Made by a program: the position numbers and the translations under genes. Below, one piece after another: positions 39,824 through 48,969 of a stretch of DNA of 64,000 nucleotides. The stretch is from Bartonella krasnovii (GTDB lineage Bacteria > Pseudomonadota > Alphaproteobacteria > Rhizobiales > Rhizobiaceae), in NCBI RefSeq assembly GCF_003606345.3, contig NZ_CP031844.2, forward strand, positions 1-64,000, given 5' to 3'. Position 1 is the first letter of the stretch. Each line of letters begins with the position of its first letter. The notes under the pieces were generated by a model that was given only the letters and a program-made list of their open reading frames with translations, was not told where the DNA came from and did no database searches.

Positions 39824-40279
39824 GTTAGATTCCTCCACGTTACGGTTTTCTGTGCAGCTTTGGTCTGTTTAAGGATCACTCCACGATCATCACTCAGAAT
39901 TGCCATATATACGAACCTCATGGTTTTATCAATTTTCTGTAAAATACACACTTTTAAATCAATGCCTATATTAAAAACTTTATCACTCCAAGATTTCGAA
40001 GAGCCCAATTGTAAATATAGATGGCAATGCGTTCATTGTAGAACTTATAGCATTTAAAATACATTGCAAAAAGGCTTTTAATTTGCGCATAGGAAGAATA
40101 TTTTGGCAATACACCAAACATCCTGAAATCTCTATTGCCAATTACAGCTAAATCAGTGCCATTGATATCTACAATAAGCAAGCATGATTTGTAAACGTTC
40201 AGCTTTTGAGAATGCGTGATAATCTCACTTTTTGTAGAAATGCAATTATTTTGCCTCTTTTATATTGAGTTTTAGACAT
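39820..40279 (-). pseudogene. Hypothetical gene with two single-base frameshifts
   Basis: An ATG at 40279 (AAAGG ribosome site) starts MSKTQYKRGKIIAFLQK, which breaks at a run of five A. The adjacent frame continues as SEIITHSQKLNVYKSCLLIV and DINGTDLAVIGNRDFRMFG to about 40015. A third frame then gives LGSSKSWSDKVFNIGIDLKV, ending at 39820 with TWRNLT. Adding one A to the A-run and one T near 40012-40016 restores a single frame of 153 residues that ends in ATGA overlap with the 89-residue gene. Both breaks are at simple runs. No family recognised. Confidence 0.55.
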
Positions 40280-40640
40280 TAATAAACCTTTTATCTTATA
40301 AAAGCTATAAGAAGTGTATTTGCGTATTTTTATAATAAGATTTCAATGGTATATTGCACAGCGTGCAGTGAAGAAAATCGTATTAGGCTTTTACTGCTGT
40401 GAAACATATGACTACGTTTTTTGAGAGAGCAGCTGATAAGAACTTTGTTTGATGGATATATAATTGTCCATGGCAGGGTATTGTTTTTTCATGAGAGGAT
40501 GCCCAAATGTTTTTGACACTGAGGGTCGATATTTGGTAAAGTTTCACGCGTTTTGCTTAGGGATATGAGAGTGGGGGCTTGGCAAAACACTATGGCGGTC
40601 GCATTTTTTGTGTAATTGTCATAATTTTCGCTCCTGCTTA

Positions 40641-40665
40641 AACGGATGCTGTAACATCTGTTTTT
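40641..40665 (+). terminator. Intrinsic terminator inside the regulator leader
   Basis: AACGGATG (40641-40648) pairs with CATCTGTT (40655-40662) with one G-U pair and a 6-base loop, followed by five T (40661-40665). It would stop transcripts before the XRE gene at 40770, so read-through would decide its expression. Confidence 0.7.
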
Positions 40666-40720
40666 GTGGGGTTGTGTATGTGATAACTGCTTTTTTTAAG
40701 AGCAATAGCGATAGATATAA

Positions 40721-40755
40721 ATCAATATAATTATTTAGTCAACAATTATATTGAT
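40721..40755. repeat. Perfect 12-bp inverted repeat before the XRE gene
   Basis: ATCAATATAATT (40721-40732) and AATTATATTGAT (40744-40755), spacer 11 bases, end four bases before the GGAG ribosome site. It is probably either an operator for the XRE dimer (autoregulation) or an mRNA hairpin that hides the ribosome site. Confidence 0.75.
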
Positions 40756-40769
40756 TTTGGAGTAATTTT

Positions 40770-41300
40770 TTGGCTCGTCCGGAAGCAAAACCTAAAACTA
40801 AGTTGGCACAACGTTTTCGTGAAGTGCGTCACGCTCTTGGTTTCACAGAGCGTAAGCAGTTTGCTGAACATCTTGGTATCACTGCTGGCTCTATAGGAAC
40901 TTATGAAACAGGTATCAGTGAACCTACAGCCTCTGCACTCTCCAAATATCAAGAAATTTGCGGTGTTTCATTAGATTGGCTTGTAACGGGTCATGGCGAG
41001 ATGTTTTCGGATAGGGCAAAGGCGAAAGCGGCTGGTTTAAAACCGCAAGCAATTCCTGCTGGTTTGATGAAAAAGCTTGGACATTTAGTTTATACAACAT
41101 ATCATGATGCAAACATAACACTTTCTCCTGAAGATGTTGCGGAATTGGCAGCAGAGCTTTACGGAAAATTGCAAGAGCTTATTGAAAACCTCAACGACAT
41201 GGAAGAAGTCGAAGCCACTTTGCCACTTTTAAAATTGCATTTAAAGCGTAAAATTGAGGCTGAAAAGGCACATAAAACGCCCCAAGGCATATGGAGTTGA
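40770..41300 (+). CDS. XRE-family transcriptional regulator, phage-repressor-like
   Basis: A 176-residue DNA-binding protein that starts at TTG 40770, with GGAG seven bases upstream. Residues of about 10-65 form a helix-turn-helix of the XRE/HTH_3 type (LAQRFREVRHALGFTERKQF ... ITAGSIGTYETGISEPTASA), then SLDWLVTGHGEMF, as in phage CI-like regulators. The C-terminal half is helical and acidic (SPEDVAELAAELYGKLQELI) with no peptidase-type (LexA) residues that I can see. It lies just upstream of the adhesin array in the same direction. From the B. henselae precedent it may control those genes. Confidence 0.85.
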   Translation: MARPEAKPKTKLAQRFREVRHALGFTERKQFAEHLGITAGSIGTYETGISEPTASALSKYQEICGVSLDWLVTGHGEMFSDRAKAKAAGLKPQAIPAGLMKKLGHLVYTTYHDANITLSPEDVAELAAELYGKLQELIENLNDMEEVEATLPLLKLHLKRKIEAEKAHKTPQGIWS

Positions 41301-41981
41301 CAGCCTTCTAAAATAAAATTCTCTTCTGCTATAAAATCAGTTTGAAGAAAAACGCATTGAGTGATAAAAATATCTATAAAAACAATAAGTTATATAAAGT
41401 TTTCTTTTTCTTTTTTTCAATATTCGATAATTTCTTATGAAAATAATGATTCTCTAGAATAGGTTATCCCATAACAAAGAACAAGGTTTCACAAGGGTCA
41501 TATCTACTAGATTATAAAATAAGTCTTAAAAAATTATAACTTATCATATAGATAAGCACAATTGTTATAAAAACAACACTTTTTGTATTTAATAAAAAGT
41601 ATTTTTGCAAATTTATAAAAAATTATTTTTTACACTCTTGCCATTCAGCTGTTGCGCTTTATTTGAAGAGTAGAATTGCTCTTTAGTAAAACTATTTTTG
41701 TTAAGAGATAAATCGCAGTGTTTTTGAATGGAGATAACAGTATATTTTCAAAGTCTTGTGCTTTTATTTATTTTTTAGCTTGAATCCCTCTAGCTAAAAG
41801 GATTGGGGACTTTTCTAGATTCGATGTTATTGCAAAGATTTTAGGCTGATGCTGGGTGATATCGGTATCAGAGGGGGAGTTTTATATTGATTTATTGTTT
41901 TTTTAGGTGCGCAAACAAGGGTTTTGCCATGAGTGTTTTTGCGCGTTGTAATGATGTTGAGCTCTGTTGGAGGAGGTTCTT
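41301..41981. promoter_or_regulatory. Promoter and leader region of adhesin gene 1
   Basis: A 680-base gene-free region. Near its end is a hairpin GCGCAAA (41909-41915) / TTTGCGC (41938-41944), extendable by ACA/TGT, and then AGGAGG six bases before the ATG. A smaller hairpin TGATA/TATCA lies near 41859-41872. The region differs from the leaders of genes 2-4. Confidence 0.5.
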
Positions 41982-44900
41982 ATGAAAAAAAAATATTCCA
42001 CACCAAGTTTAATTAAAGCTGTCTCGCTCAGCGCGGCAATGGCGACACTTCTATCAAGTGTTTCCCCTGTTTTTGCTGCCAACTTTGCCTTCACAGGAGG
42101 AGCTAATTTAAGCACAAGTGGTATGGGCGTTTCCTATGCACATGGTAGCCATGGAAGTGTTGTTTTATCTGGTGATGATAATTTTTGTGGTGCAGACAAC
42201 GTCATTGGTCGTGGCGGCAAACAACAGCAGGGAGTTAGTAATAGTCAAAAAATAACCGCAGAGCAACAATATGAGAGATTCATAAATAATCAAGATTATA
42301 GTGGTCGTAAGCCTTATGGTGCGACTGCTGAAAAGGTTACTTGGGGGGGGGATAGTTGGACAACTCCTAGAGGCGGTTATATGGGTGCACTGACTGGTGG
42401 GATTCAGAATGCGATGCCTGAAGCTTATGGTGTTTATTCTTTTGCAACGGGCTGTGGTTCTGCAGCAACAGGAAATTATTCCACAGCATTTGGTGCTGGT
42501 GCAACTGCAAAAACTGGTGGGTCACAAGCTTTCGGTGTTTCTGCACTTGCGAGTGGTAAAGCAACTGTTGCTATGGGTATCGGATCAGAAGCTTCTGGGG
42601 ACTTTTCTGTTGCTTTTGGTGGGCTTGCAACTGCCTCTGGTAAAAGTACTGTTGCTGTAGGAACAAAGGCAAAAGCAGAAAAGGAATATGCGATTGCCAT
42701 AGGCTCAAGGTCTCACGCGAAAGCTTCAGGAGCTATTGCAATAGGTAGCGTTAAGTCTGAAAGAACAGAAGGAGTAAATCCTCAAAGAGAAACAATAGCG
42801 GAGGCTGAAAATGCGATTGCTATAGGGTCGCATACATATGCTAAAACAGAAGATTCCGTTGCGGTTGGTGTAAATGCACAGGTACTTGTTAATGATGGTG
42901 TTGCTATCGGTGGTGGTTCTGTCTCTGATAGAGATAAGGGCGTTAAGGGATATGACCCTCACCTAGATGGTGAAACGACAGAAAACGGTATGGCATGGGT
43001 TAGCACAACAGGAGCTTTTAGTGTTGGTGAAGTTGGTGGTAGTGGTAACGGTAAATTAACACGACAAATTACAGGTGTGGCTGCTGGGAGTGAAGATACT
43101 GATGCAGTTAATGTGGCACAGTTAAAAGCTATGAGAGACGTCATAGCAGGAGGAGGAGCTTGGAAACTTTCTGCTAACGATACAGATCCTACAGACGTGA
43201 ATTCAGGCAATGTCGTAGATTTTTCAGTGAAAGATACAACCGTAGGAGAAGATAACTTAAAAGTTGAAAAAAGTACTGAAAATAATAAGAATAAAATTCA
43301 ATTTTCTTTGAATAATCAGCTTGAATTAACAAGTGTTACTACTGGTCAAAGCTTTATGAATGATGATGGTTTTATTATTGATAATGGGCCGCGCATGACT
43401 ATTGATGGTATTGATGCCGGTAATGAAAAGATCACAGGAGTGGAAGCTGGAGAAGATGATACTGATGCAGTAAATTTTAAACAGTTGAAAGAATTTACAG
43501 CAGGAATTAAAGCAGGTGGCTGGAAGCTTTCTGTTAATGGCGGTAATACTACAGATGTTGAGGCAGATAGTACAGTCGATTTTTCTGCTGATGCGACTAA
43601 AAGTGGCGGTAAAAATATCCAAATTGAAAAAGGCGATAGAAATAAAGTTACATTTGCTTTAGCTGATGACATTAATGTAATGAGTGTCACAGCAGGAGAA
43701 AGTGTTATGAGTGCTGCTGGCTTTGGATTTGAAAATGGTGAGGGACCGAGCATAACAGTTAAAGGCATTCATGCTGGTAATAAAACGATTAAAGGAGTAG
43801 CAGCAGGGGAAGAAGATACCGATGCTGTAAATTATAAACAGTTGAAAGAAATAAAGAACCAGATAGTTGGCGATAGTCTTGTTAAATGGGATGAGAAGAA
43901 AAAAATTATTTCCATTGGTATGGAAAAAGGCGGAACAGAACTTGATATTACAAACAAAGATGGGGATTTTAGGGTAATTGCTGGTGTAGCAGAAGGAAAG
44001 AATGACGATGATGCTGTAAACTTTTCACAATTGAAAGAGGTAAAGACACTTGCAGAAAATGGCTGGAAGCTGTCTGTTGATGGTAACAATGCTACAGATG
44101 TTAAAGCTGGTAGTACAGTAGATTTTGTTGCCGGTGAGAGTGCAAATGGTAGTAATAAAAATATCAAAATTGTAAAAGATAACGACAATAAAGTCACATT
44201 TACTTTGAATGATGATCTTAAGTTGACGAGTGTCACGACAGGCAATAGCATTATGGATAATGATGGCTTTTCGTTTGTTGATGGTGGTCCAAAGATAACA
44301 GCGAATGGTATCGATGCAGACAATAAAAAAATTACAAAAGTGGCAGCGGGAGAGCAAGACACTGATGCTGTAAATTACAAACAGCTGAAAGAAATAAAGA
44401 ACCAGATAGTTGGCGACAGTCTTGTTAAGTGGGATGAAGATGGGAAGCTCATTACCATTGGTGCCGAAAAAGAAGGTATTGAAATAAATATTACTAATAG
44501 TAAAGGTCAAGAGCGGGTTATTGATGGTGTTAGAGCTGGAAAGATCAGCCATGATTCAAGAGAGGCAATCAATGGTGATCAGCTTTTAAGTATTACAGAG
44601 ACTATAGCGGATTTTTTTGGTGGTGATGAGACAGATATACTTAATGGTATCAAGCCAACTTTTACTGTTCATAATAAAGAATATCGTAATGTTACTGATG
44701 CTTTCGCTGCTGTCGATACTTCTATTACAGATATTTACACGCAAATTAACAATGTAACAGAAAATAATCTTGTTAAGTGGGAAAAAGATCAGAATTTCAT
44801 TACCATTGGTAAGGAAAAAGGCGGTACAAAAATTGATATCACAGGTACTGACGGAGAGCGGATCATTGCGGGTGTGAAAGATGGTAACCTCGGAAAGGAT

Positions 44901-47900
44901 TCAAAAGAAGCTGTTAATGGGTCCCAGATTAATGCAATATCTGGAGATATTGCAAAATATTTTGGTGGTGGTACGGAATTTAATAACGGAGTTTTTACAG
45001 GACCAAGATATAATTTATCGCATGTTGGTGTAGATGGTAAAGTCGAACAGAGGCAACATAATGATGTTGGTTCTGCATTGACAGGACTTGATGCAAATAT
45101 CAAGAATGTTAATCAAAATTTGATAAATTCGATGAAAGATGTTGCTTCTTATTTCGGTGGTGGCGCTGGATATGATGAAAATGGTGGATGGCATACTCCT
45201 ATTTTCAAGGTTATCCAATTCGAAGCTAATGGAACTTCCTCTAAGAAGAACTACACTAACGTTGCTGATGCTTTTGAAGGTGTAAACAATACTTTTACAA
45301 ATATTCACAATCAAATATCTGATATCAAAGAAAATAATCTAGTTAAATGGGATGAAGATGGGAAGCTCATTACCATTGGCAAGGAAAAAGGTGGTACAAA
45401 AATTGATATTACTGGTAGTGATGGAGAACGGATCATTGCGGGTGTGAAAGATGGAGATATTTCAGAGGGCTCAAAAGAAGCAGTAAATGGTTCGCAGCTA
45501 TGGAAGACAAATGAGAATGTTAAAGGTGTTGAAAAAGACATTGAGCATTTTCGTACGAGAGTTGATGCTATATCGGGTACGGTTACTGATATTAGTGAGG
45601 AAGTTTATAATCTTTCTCAAGATGCTTTACTGTGGAATGAAAAGGAAGGTGCATTTGTTGCACGTCATGGAACAGATGGAGAGAAGACAAATAGTAAAAT
45701 TAAGTTCCTTGCGGATGGTGAGATTTCTGAAGAGTCAACAGATGCAATCAATGGTTCTCAACTTTATAAGATGGGCGATAAGATTGCCAATTATTTCGGC
45801 GGTGGAGCTAGCTATGAGGATGGAGAGTGGACAGAACCTACTTTCAAGGTTTCTCAACGCGGTGAGAACGGTAGTATTATTGAGAAAAAATACAATAATG
45901 TCGCTGAGGCTTTTGATGGTGTCGATAATTCTATCACGGATATCTATAATCAGATTAATGATGTGACAGAAAATAGTCTTGTAAAATGGGATGAGGGCAA
46001 AAAGCTCATTACCATTGGTAAGGAAAAAGGTGGTACACAAATCAGTATTGAAAACATGAATGGTGAGGATCGGACACTTTCTGGTGTGAAAGATGGGAAA
46101 ATTTCTCAAACATCAACAGAAGCAGTAAATGGTTCTCAGCTTTTTAAGACGAATGAGAAAGTTACCACTGTTACTGAGAACTTATCAAAAATTGCTCAAA
46201 ACACATCGAAATATTTTGGGGGCAGTACAGATGTACTTGAAGGTATTGAACCAACTTTCCTTATTCAGGGAGAGACATATCGTAATGTTTTTGATGCATT
46301 TACGGGTGTGAATGTTTCTATTACAAATATTGATAATAAGATTTCTGAAATGAAAGAAAACAGTCTTGTTAAATGGGACGAAGGACAGAAACTTATCACC
46401 ATTGGTAAGGATAAAGCCGGTACTGAGATCAATATTGCCGGATATGCTAATGTAGCACGTTCCATTTCTGGTGTAAAAGCGGCAGAAAAGGGTGACGAAG
46501 CTGTTAACAAAGACCAACTTGATAAAAGCATAAAGGATATTACGAAAAATATCGAAACAGTAACTGCTGCTGCAGTTCTTTATGATAAAAATGAAGATGG
46601 CAGCGTTAATTATGGTAGCGTGACTTTAGGCGGCAATAAGAACAACGGACCAGTTGCTCTCCATAATGTCAAAGATGGTAGAATTTCTGAAAATTCTCAC
46701 GATGCCATTAATGGTAGTCAGATTAATAAAATATCAGCAGATATTGCGAAGTTTTTTGGTGGTGGCGCAAAATTTGTTAATGGTGCCTTTAAAGGACTAA
46801 AATATACTTTATCCGCTATTGTTGATGGTCAGATAGGAAAGGCTAATTTTTATGACGTTGGTTCAGCTTTAACAGGTCTTGATAAGAATGTTCAAGATGT
46901 GAATAAGCGCTTAACGAATGTATCCAATAAGTTTAATCAAAAAATTGAAGGCATTTCAAAAGATGCTTTACTGTGGAGCGAAGAAGACGAAGCATTCGTT
47001 GCACGTCATGAGAAAAATGGCAAGAAGACAAATAGCAAGCTTAAATATCTCATGGATGGTGATATTTCTAAAAATTCGACGGATGCAATCAATGGCAGCC
47101 AGCTTTATTCCATGAGTAACCAGCTTGCGAATTATTTCGGCGGTGGTGCCAAATATGAGAATGGCAAATGGACAGCACCTACTTTCAAGATTGTTCAAGT
47201 CAATGAGAATGGTGAAACTGTCGAGAAAGAGCACCATAATGTTGCTGATGCTTTTGGTGACGTCAATAAAAATATGTCAAATATTAATAACCGTATTGAT
47301 GATGTCATTAACAAGGTCGATTCCGATGCGTTAAAGTGGAATGATAAAGAAAAAGCCTATGATGCTGGTCGCGATGGTAAGCCGAGTAAAATTATCAATG
47401 TCGCTGATGGTAAAGTTGAAAAAGATTCCAAAGATGCGGTTAATGGTGGACAACTTTGGGAGACCAATGAACGTGTCTCTGGTGTTGAAAAAGATGTTAA
47501 GCATCTTAACAACAGAGTTGATAACATTTCCAATACCATTGCTGATATTGGGGACATAGTTAACAATATTGATGGTAAAGTTGATAATATTGATAATAAG
47601 GTTAACGATATTGCTGAGGATGCTGTTCGCTATGACAGAGACGAAAACGGCAACAAGACCAATAAAATCACATTAACGGGGGGAGATGCCAGTGAGCCTG
47701 TTGTGATTGATAATGTCGCTAATGGTAAAATTGAGACAGGATCAAAAGAAGCTGTAAATGGTGGTCAACTCCATGACTATACCCAAGAACAGATGAAGAT
47801 TATTCTCGATGAATCCAAGCAATATACGGATCAACGGATTAGTAATATTACGATTGATGCGATTGACGAAGCTGTTGATAAGTCCAAACACTATACCGAT

Positions 47901-48176
47901 ATGAAGTTTGATGTTTTAAACTACAGCATTGAGAGTGTGCGAAAGGAAGCAAGACAAGCAGCAGCTATTGGTTTAGCAGTGTCTAATTTACGCTACAATG
48001 ATACACCTGGAAAATTAAGCGTTGGATTTGGTACTGGTTTATGGCGCAGTCAATCAGCTTTTGCCTTTGGTGCAGGTTACACCTCAGAGAATGGAAATAT
48101 TCGGTCTAATGTATCTGTTACGACTTCTGGTGGTCATTGGGGTGTAGGTGCGGGATTCAATATGACATTAAATTGA
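41982..48176 (+). CDS. Trimeric autotransporter adhesin 1 (BadA/Vomp-like)
   Basis: A 2064-residue type Vc autotransporter, expected to form a trimeric surface fibre for adhesion and autoaggregation. The start is ATG 41982 with AGGAGG, not the in-frame TTG at 41967. Order: signal peptide (1-32, ending SPVFA), Bartonella head with SHGSVVLSGDDNFCGADN (Cys69) and FATGCGSAATG (Cys158), YadA-type repeats (AIGS...A motifs, about 165-330), neck TGVAAGSEDTDAVNVAQLKA, then a long stalk of alternating Trp-ring, GIN-like, neck and coiled-coil modules (NLVKWDEDGKLITIGKEKGG recurs). The C-terminal four-strand YadA anchor starts near MKFDVLNYSIESVRKEARQA and ends FNMTLN, with terminal Asn. A hairpin terminator follows. 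Confidence 0.93.
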   Translation: MKKKYSTPSLIKAVSLSAAMATLLSSVSPVFAANFAFTGGANLSTSGMGVSYAHGSHGSVVLSGDDNFCGADNVIGRGGKQQQGVSNSQKITAEQQYERFINNQDYSGRKPYGATAEKVTWGGDSWTTPRGGYMGALTGGIQNAMPEAYGVYSFATGCGSAATGNYSTAFGAGATAKTGGSQAFGVSALASGKATVAMGIGSEASGDFSVAFGGLATASGKSTVAVGTKAKAEKEYAIAIGSRSHAKASGAIAIGSVKSERTEGVNPQRETIAEAENAIAIGSHTYAKTEDSVAVGVNAQVLVNDGVAIGGGSVSDRDKGVKGYDPHLDGETTENGMAWVSTTGAFSVGEVGGSGNGKLTRQITGVAAGSEDTDAVNVAQLKAMRDVIAGGGAWKLSANDTDPTDVNSGNVVDFSVKDTTVGEDNLKVEKSTENNKNKIQFSLNNQLELTSVTTGQSFMNDDGFIIDNGPRMTIDGIDAGNEKITGVEAGEDDTDAVNFKQLKEFTAGIKAGGWKLSVNGGNTTDVEADSTVDFSADATKSGGKNIQIEKGDRNKVTFALADDINVMSVTAGESVMSAAGFGFENGEGPSITVKGIHAGNKTIKGVAAGEEDTDAVNYKQLKEIKNQIVGDSLVKWDEKKKIISIGMEKGGTELDITNKDGDFRVIAGVAEGKNDDDAVNFSQLKEVKTLAENGWKLSVDGNNATDVKAGSTVDFVAGESANGSNKNIKIVKDNDNKVTFTLNDDLKLTSVTTGNSIMDNDGFSFVDGGPKITANGIDADNKKITKVAAGEQDTDAVNYKQLKEIKNQIVGDSLVKWDEDGKLITIGAEKEGIEINITNSKGQERVIDGVRAGKISHDSREAINGDQLLSITETIADFFGGDETDILNGIKPTFTVHNKEYRNVTDAFAAVDTSITDIYTQINNVTENNLVKWEKDQNFITIGKEKGGTKIDITGTDGERIIAGVKDGNLGKDSKEAVNGSQINAISGDIAKYFGGGTEFNNGVFTGPRYNLSHVGVDGKVEQRQHNDVGSALTGLDANIKNVNQNLINSMKDVASYFGGGAGYDENGGWHTPIFKVIQFEANGTSSKKNYTNVADAFEGVNNTFTNIHNQISDIKENNLVKWDEDGKLITIGKEKGGTKIDITGSDGERIIAGVKDGDISEGSKEAVNGSQLWKTNENVKGVEKDIEHFRTRVDAISGTVTDISEEVYNLSQDALLWNEKEGAFVARHGTDGEKTNSKIKFLADGEISEESTDAINGSQLYKMGDKIANYFGGGASYEDGEWTEPTFKVSQRGENGSIIEKKYNNVAEAFDGVDNSITDIYNQINDVTENSLVKWDEGKKLITIGKEKGGTQISIENMNGEDRTLSGVKDGKISQTSTEAVNGSQLFKTNEKVTTVTENLSKIAQNTSKYFGGSTDVLEGIEPTFLIQGETYRNVFDAFTGVNVSITNIDNKISEMKENSLVKWDEGQKLITIGKDKAGTEINIAGYANVARSISGVKAAEKGDEAVNKDQLDKSIKDITKNIETVTAAAVLYDKNEDGSVNYGSVTLGGNKNNGPVALHNVKDGRISENSHDAINGSQINKISADIAKFFGGGAKFVNGAFKGLKYTLSAIVDGQIGKANFYDVGSALTGLDKNVQDVNKRLTNVSNKFNQKIEGISKDALLWSEEDEAFVARHEKNGKKTNSKLKYLMDGDISKNSTDAINGSQLYSMSNQLANYFGGGAKYENGKWTAPTFKIVQVNENGETVEKEHHNVADAFGDVNKNMSNINNRIDDVINKVDSDALKWNDKEKAYDAGRDGKPSKIINVADGKVEKDSKDAVNGGQLWETNERVSGVEKDVKHLNNRVDNISNTIADIGDIVNNIDGKVDNIDNKVNDIAEDAVRYDRDENGNKTNKITLTGGDASEPVVIDNVANGKIETGSKEAVNGGQLHDYTQEQMKIILDESKQYTDQRISNITIDAIDEAVDKSKHYTDMKFDVLNYSIESVRKEARQAAAIGLAVSNLRYNDTPGKLSVGFGTGLWRSQSAFAFGAGYTSENGNIRSNVSVTTSGGHWGVGAGFNMTLN
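43518..44603 (+). repeat. 543-bp stalk unit, tandem copies in adhesin gene 1
   Basis: The Trp-ring codons at 43518 (GGCTGGAAGC) recur at 44061, and GTTGAAAGAAATAAAGAACC at 43841 recurs at 44384 (one mismatch). Both are exactly 543 bases (181 codons) apart. The second copy is complete only to about 44440. Confidence 0.75.
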
Positions 48177-48204
48177 TAATCAACAAACCAAATAAAAAAT
48201 TCTT

Positions 48205-48240
48205 TTCACCCTTGTCTTATGAGGCAGGGGTGAACTGTTT
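48205..48240 (+). terminator. Terminator after adhesin gene 1
   Basis: TTCACCCTTGTC (48205-48216) pairs with 48223-48234, including G-U pairs, followed by a T-rich run. It is homologous to the hairpin after adhesin gene 2. Confidence 0.75.
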
Positions 48241-48947
48241 TTTACATCTATAAAAGATATGCATAGAGAGATTGATAAGGGATATAATGATAACGACAGG
48301 TTTTAAAAACAGAAAAAACGTTTACGATTTCGGCAAAGTTTTCACCTTTTTCAAAAGAAAAGATGAATTAGCCTGACTTTCGACAAAACTATAAATTTAC
48401 GATTCATCTTCGGGTAAAGAAGAACAGATTGAGTTTGACTGGAGAAGTGATAAAAATGATATGCTAAATTAGCCTTCGATAACTTAAACCATCTCTATTC
48501 CCGTCATTTTTCACAGCCTGTGATGAGATTATTTGGGAGAATAACAATGAAGCTAAAAACGCCCCTCTTTACGCATTTTTGAAGAAAAGCCGTAGACTTT
48601 ATTCATCTATTTTACACAAAAAAACATTTTTGCTTAATACTTTGCTAAAAAGAAAAACTCCCATTTCTTTTCAAGGTATTAGCACTTTATCTATGAATAA
48701 AAGTGATAAACAAAAAACTAGAAAAACAATATCACCCTTGCAAAAAATAACGAAAAGCCTGAAAATTAAATAAATATCAATTAATACATAAAAAAAATGA
48801 ATCTCATTTTCTCAGAGTAACACAAAAAGCGGGGACATTCACGATGACATCTAAATGTGCAATTTCTCTATTTTTTATAATGTTAAAGAAATCCAGACCT
48901 AAAAGATTTTTTAGCATTTAAATTTGTCTTTTTTGTGTTTTTAGTTA
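48241..48947. other. Intergenic stretch between adhesin genes 1 and 2
   Basis: A 64-codon Lys-rich frame at 48579-48773 starts at TTG without a ribosome site and is not called. No other gene is visible; the promoter of gene 2 lies here. Confidence 0.45.
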
Positions 48948-48969
48948 TTTTTTCATTGGGGAATTTGTT
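48948..48969 (+). promoter_or_regulatory. T-tract / ribosome-site leader of adhesin gene 2
   Basis: A run of six T (48948-48953), then CATTGGGGAATTTGTT directly before the ATG. The same arrangement precedes genes 3 and 4. Confidence 0.6.

Larger units (their letters stand above)
40280..40769. promoter_or_regulatory. Leader of the XRE regulator with possible Brt-like RNA
   Basis: About 490 bases precede the regulator's start. They contain a hairpin with T-run at 40641-40665 and a perfect 12-bp inverted repeat next to the ribosome site. The layout, a short terminated RNA in front of an XRE gene near a giant adhesin gene, is that of the Bartonella regulatory transcripts (Brt) reported upstream of badA regulators in B. 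henselae. RNA homology was not tested. Confidence 0.45.

Noticed and set aside
33504..41300. A complete integrative element bounded by tRNA-Ser(GGA)
   Set aside because: I found no integrase and no second copy of the tRNA 3' end to act as an attachment site, so only an accessory region is supported.
42367..47566. Many minus-strand and alternative-frame ORFs inside adhesin gene 1
   Set aside because: They are shadows of a repetitive Gly/Ala/Thr/Asn-rich gene; they lack ribosome sites and mirror the repeats of the real frame. The same applies within genes 2-4.
48579..48773. 64-codon Lys-rich frame upstream of adhesin gene 2
   Set aside because: TTG start without a ribosome site and low complexity; more likely intergenic.
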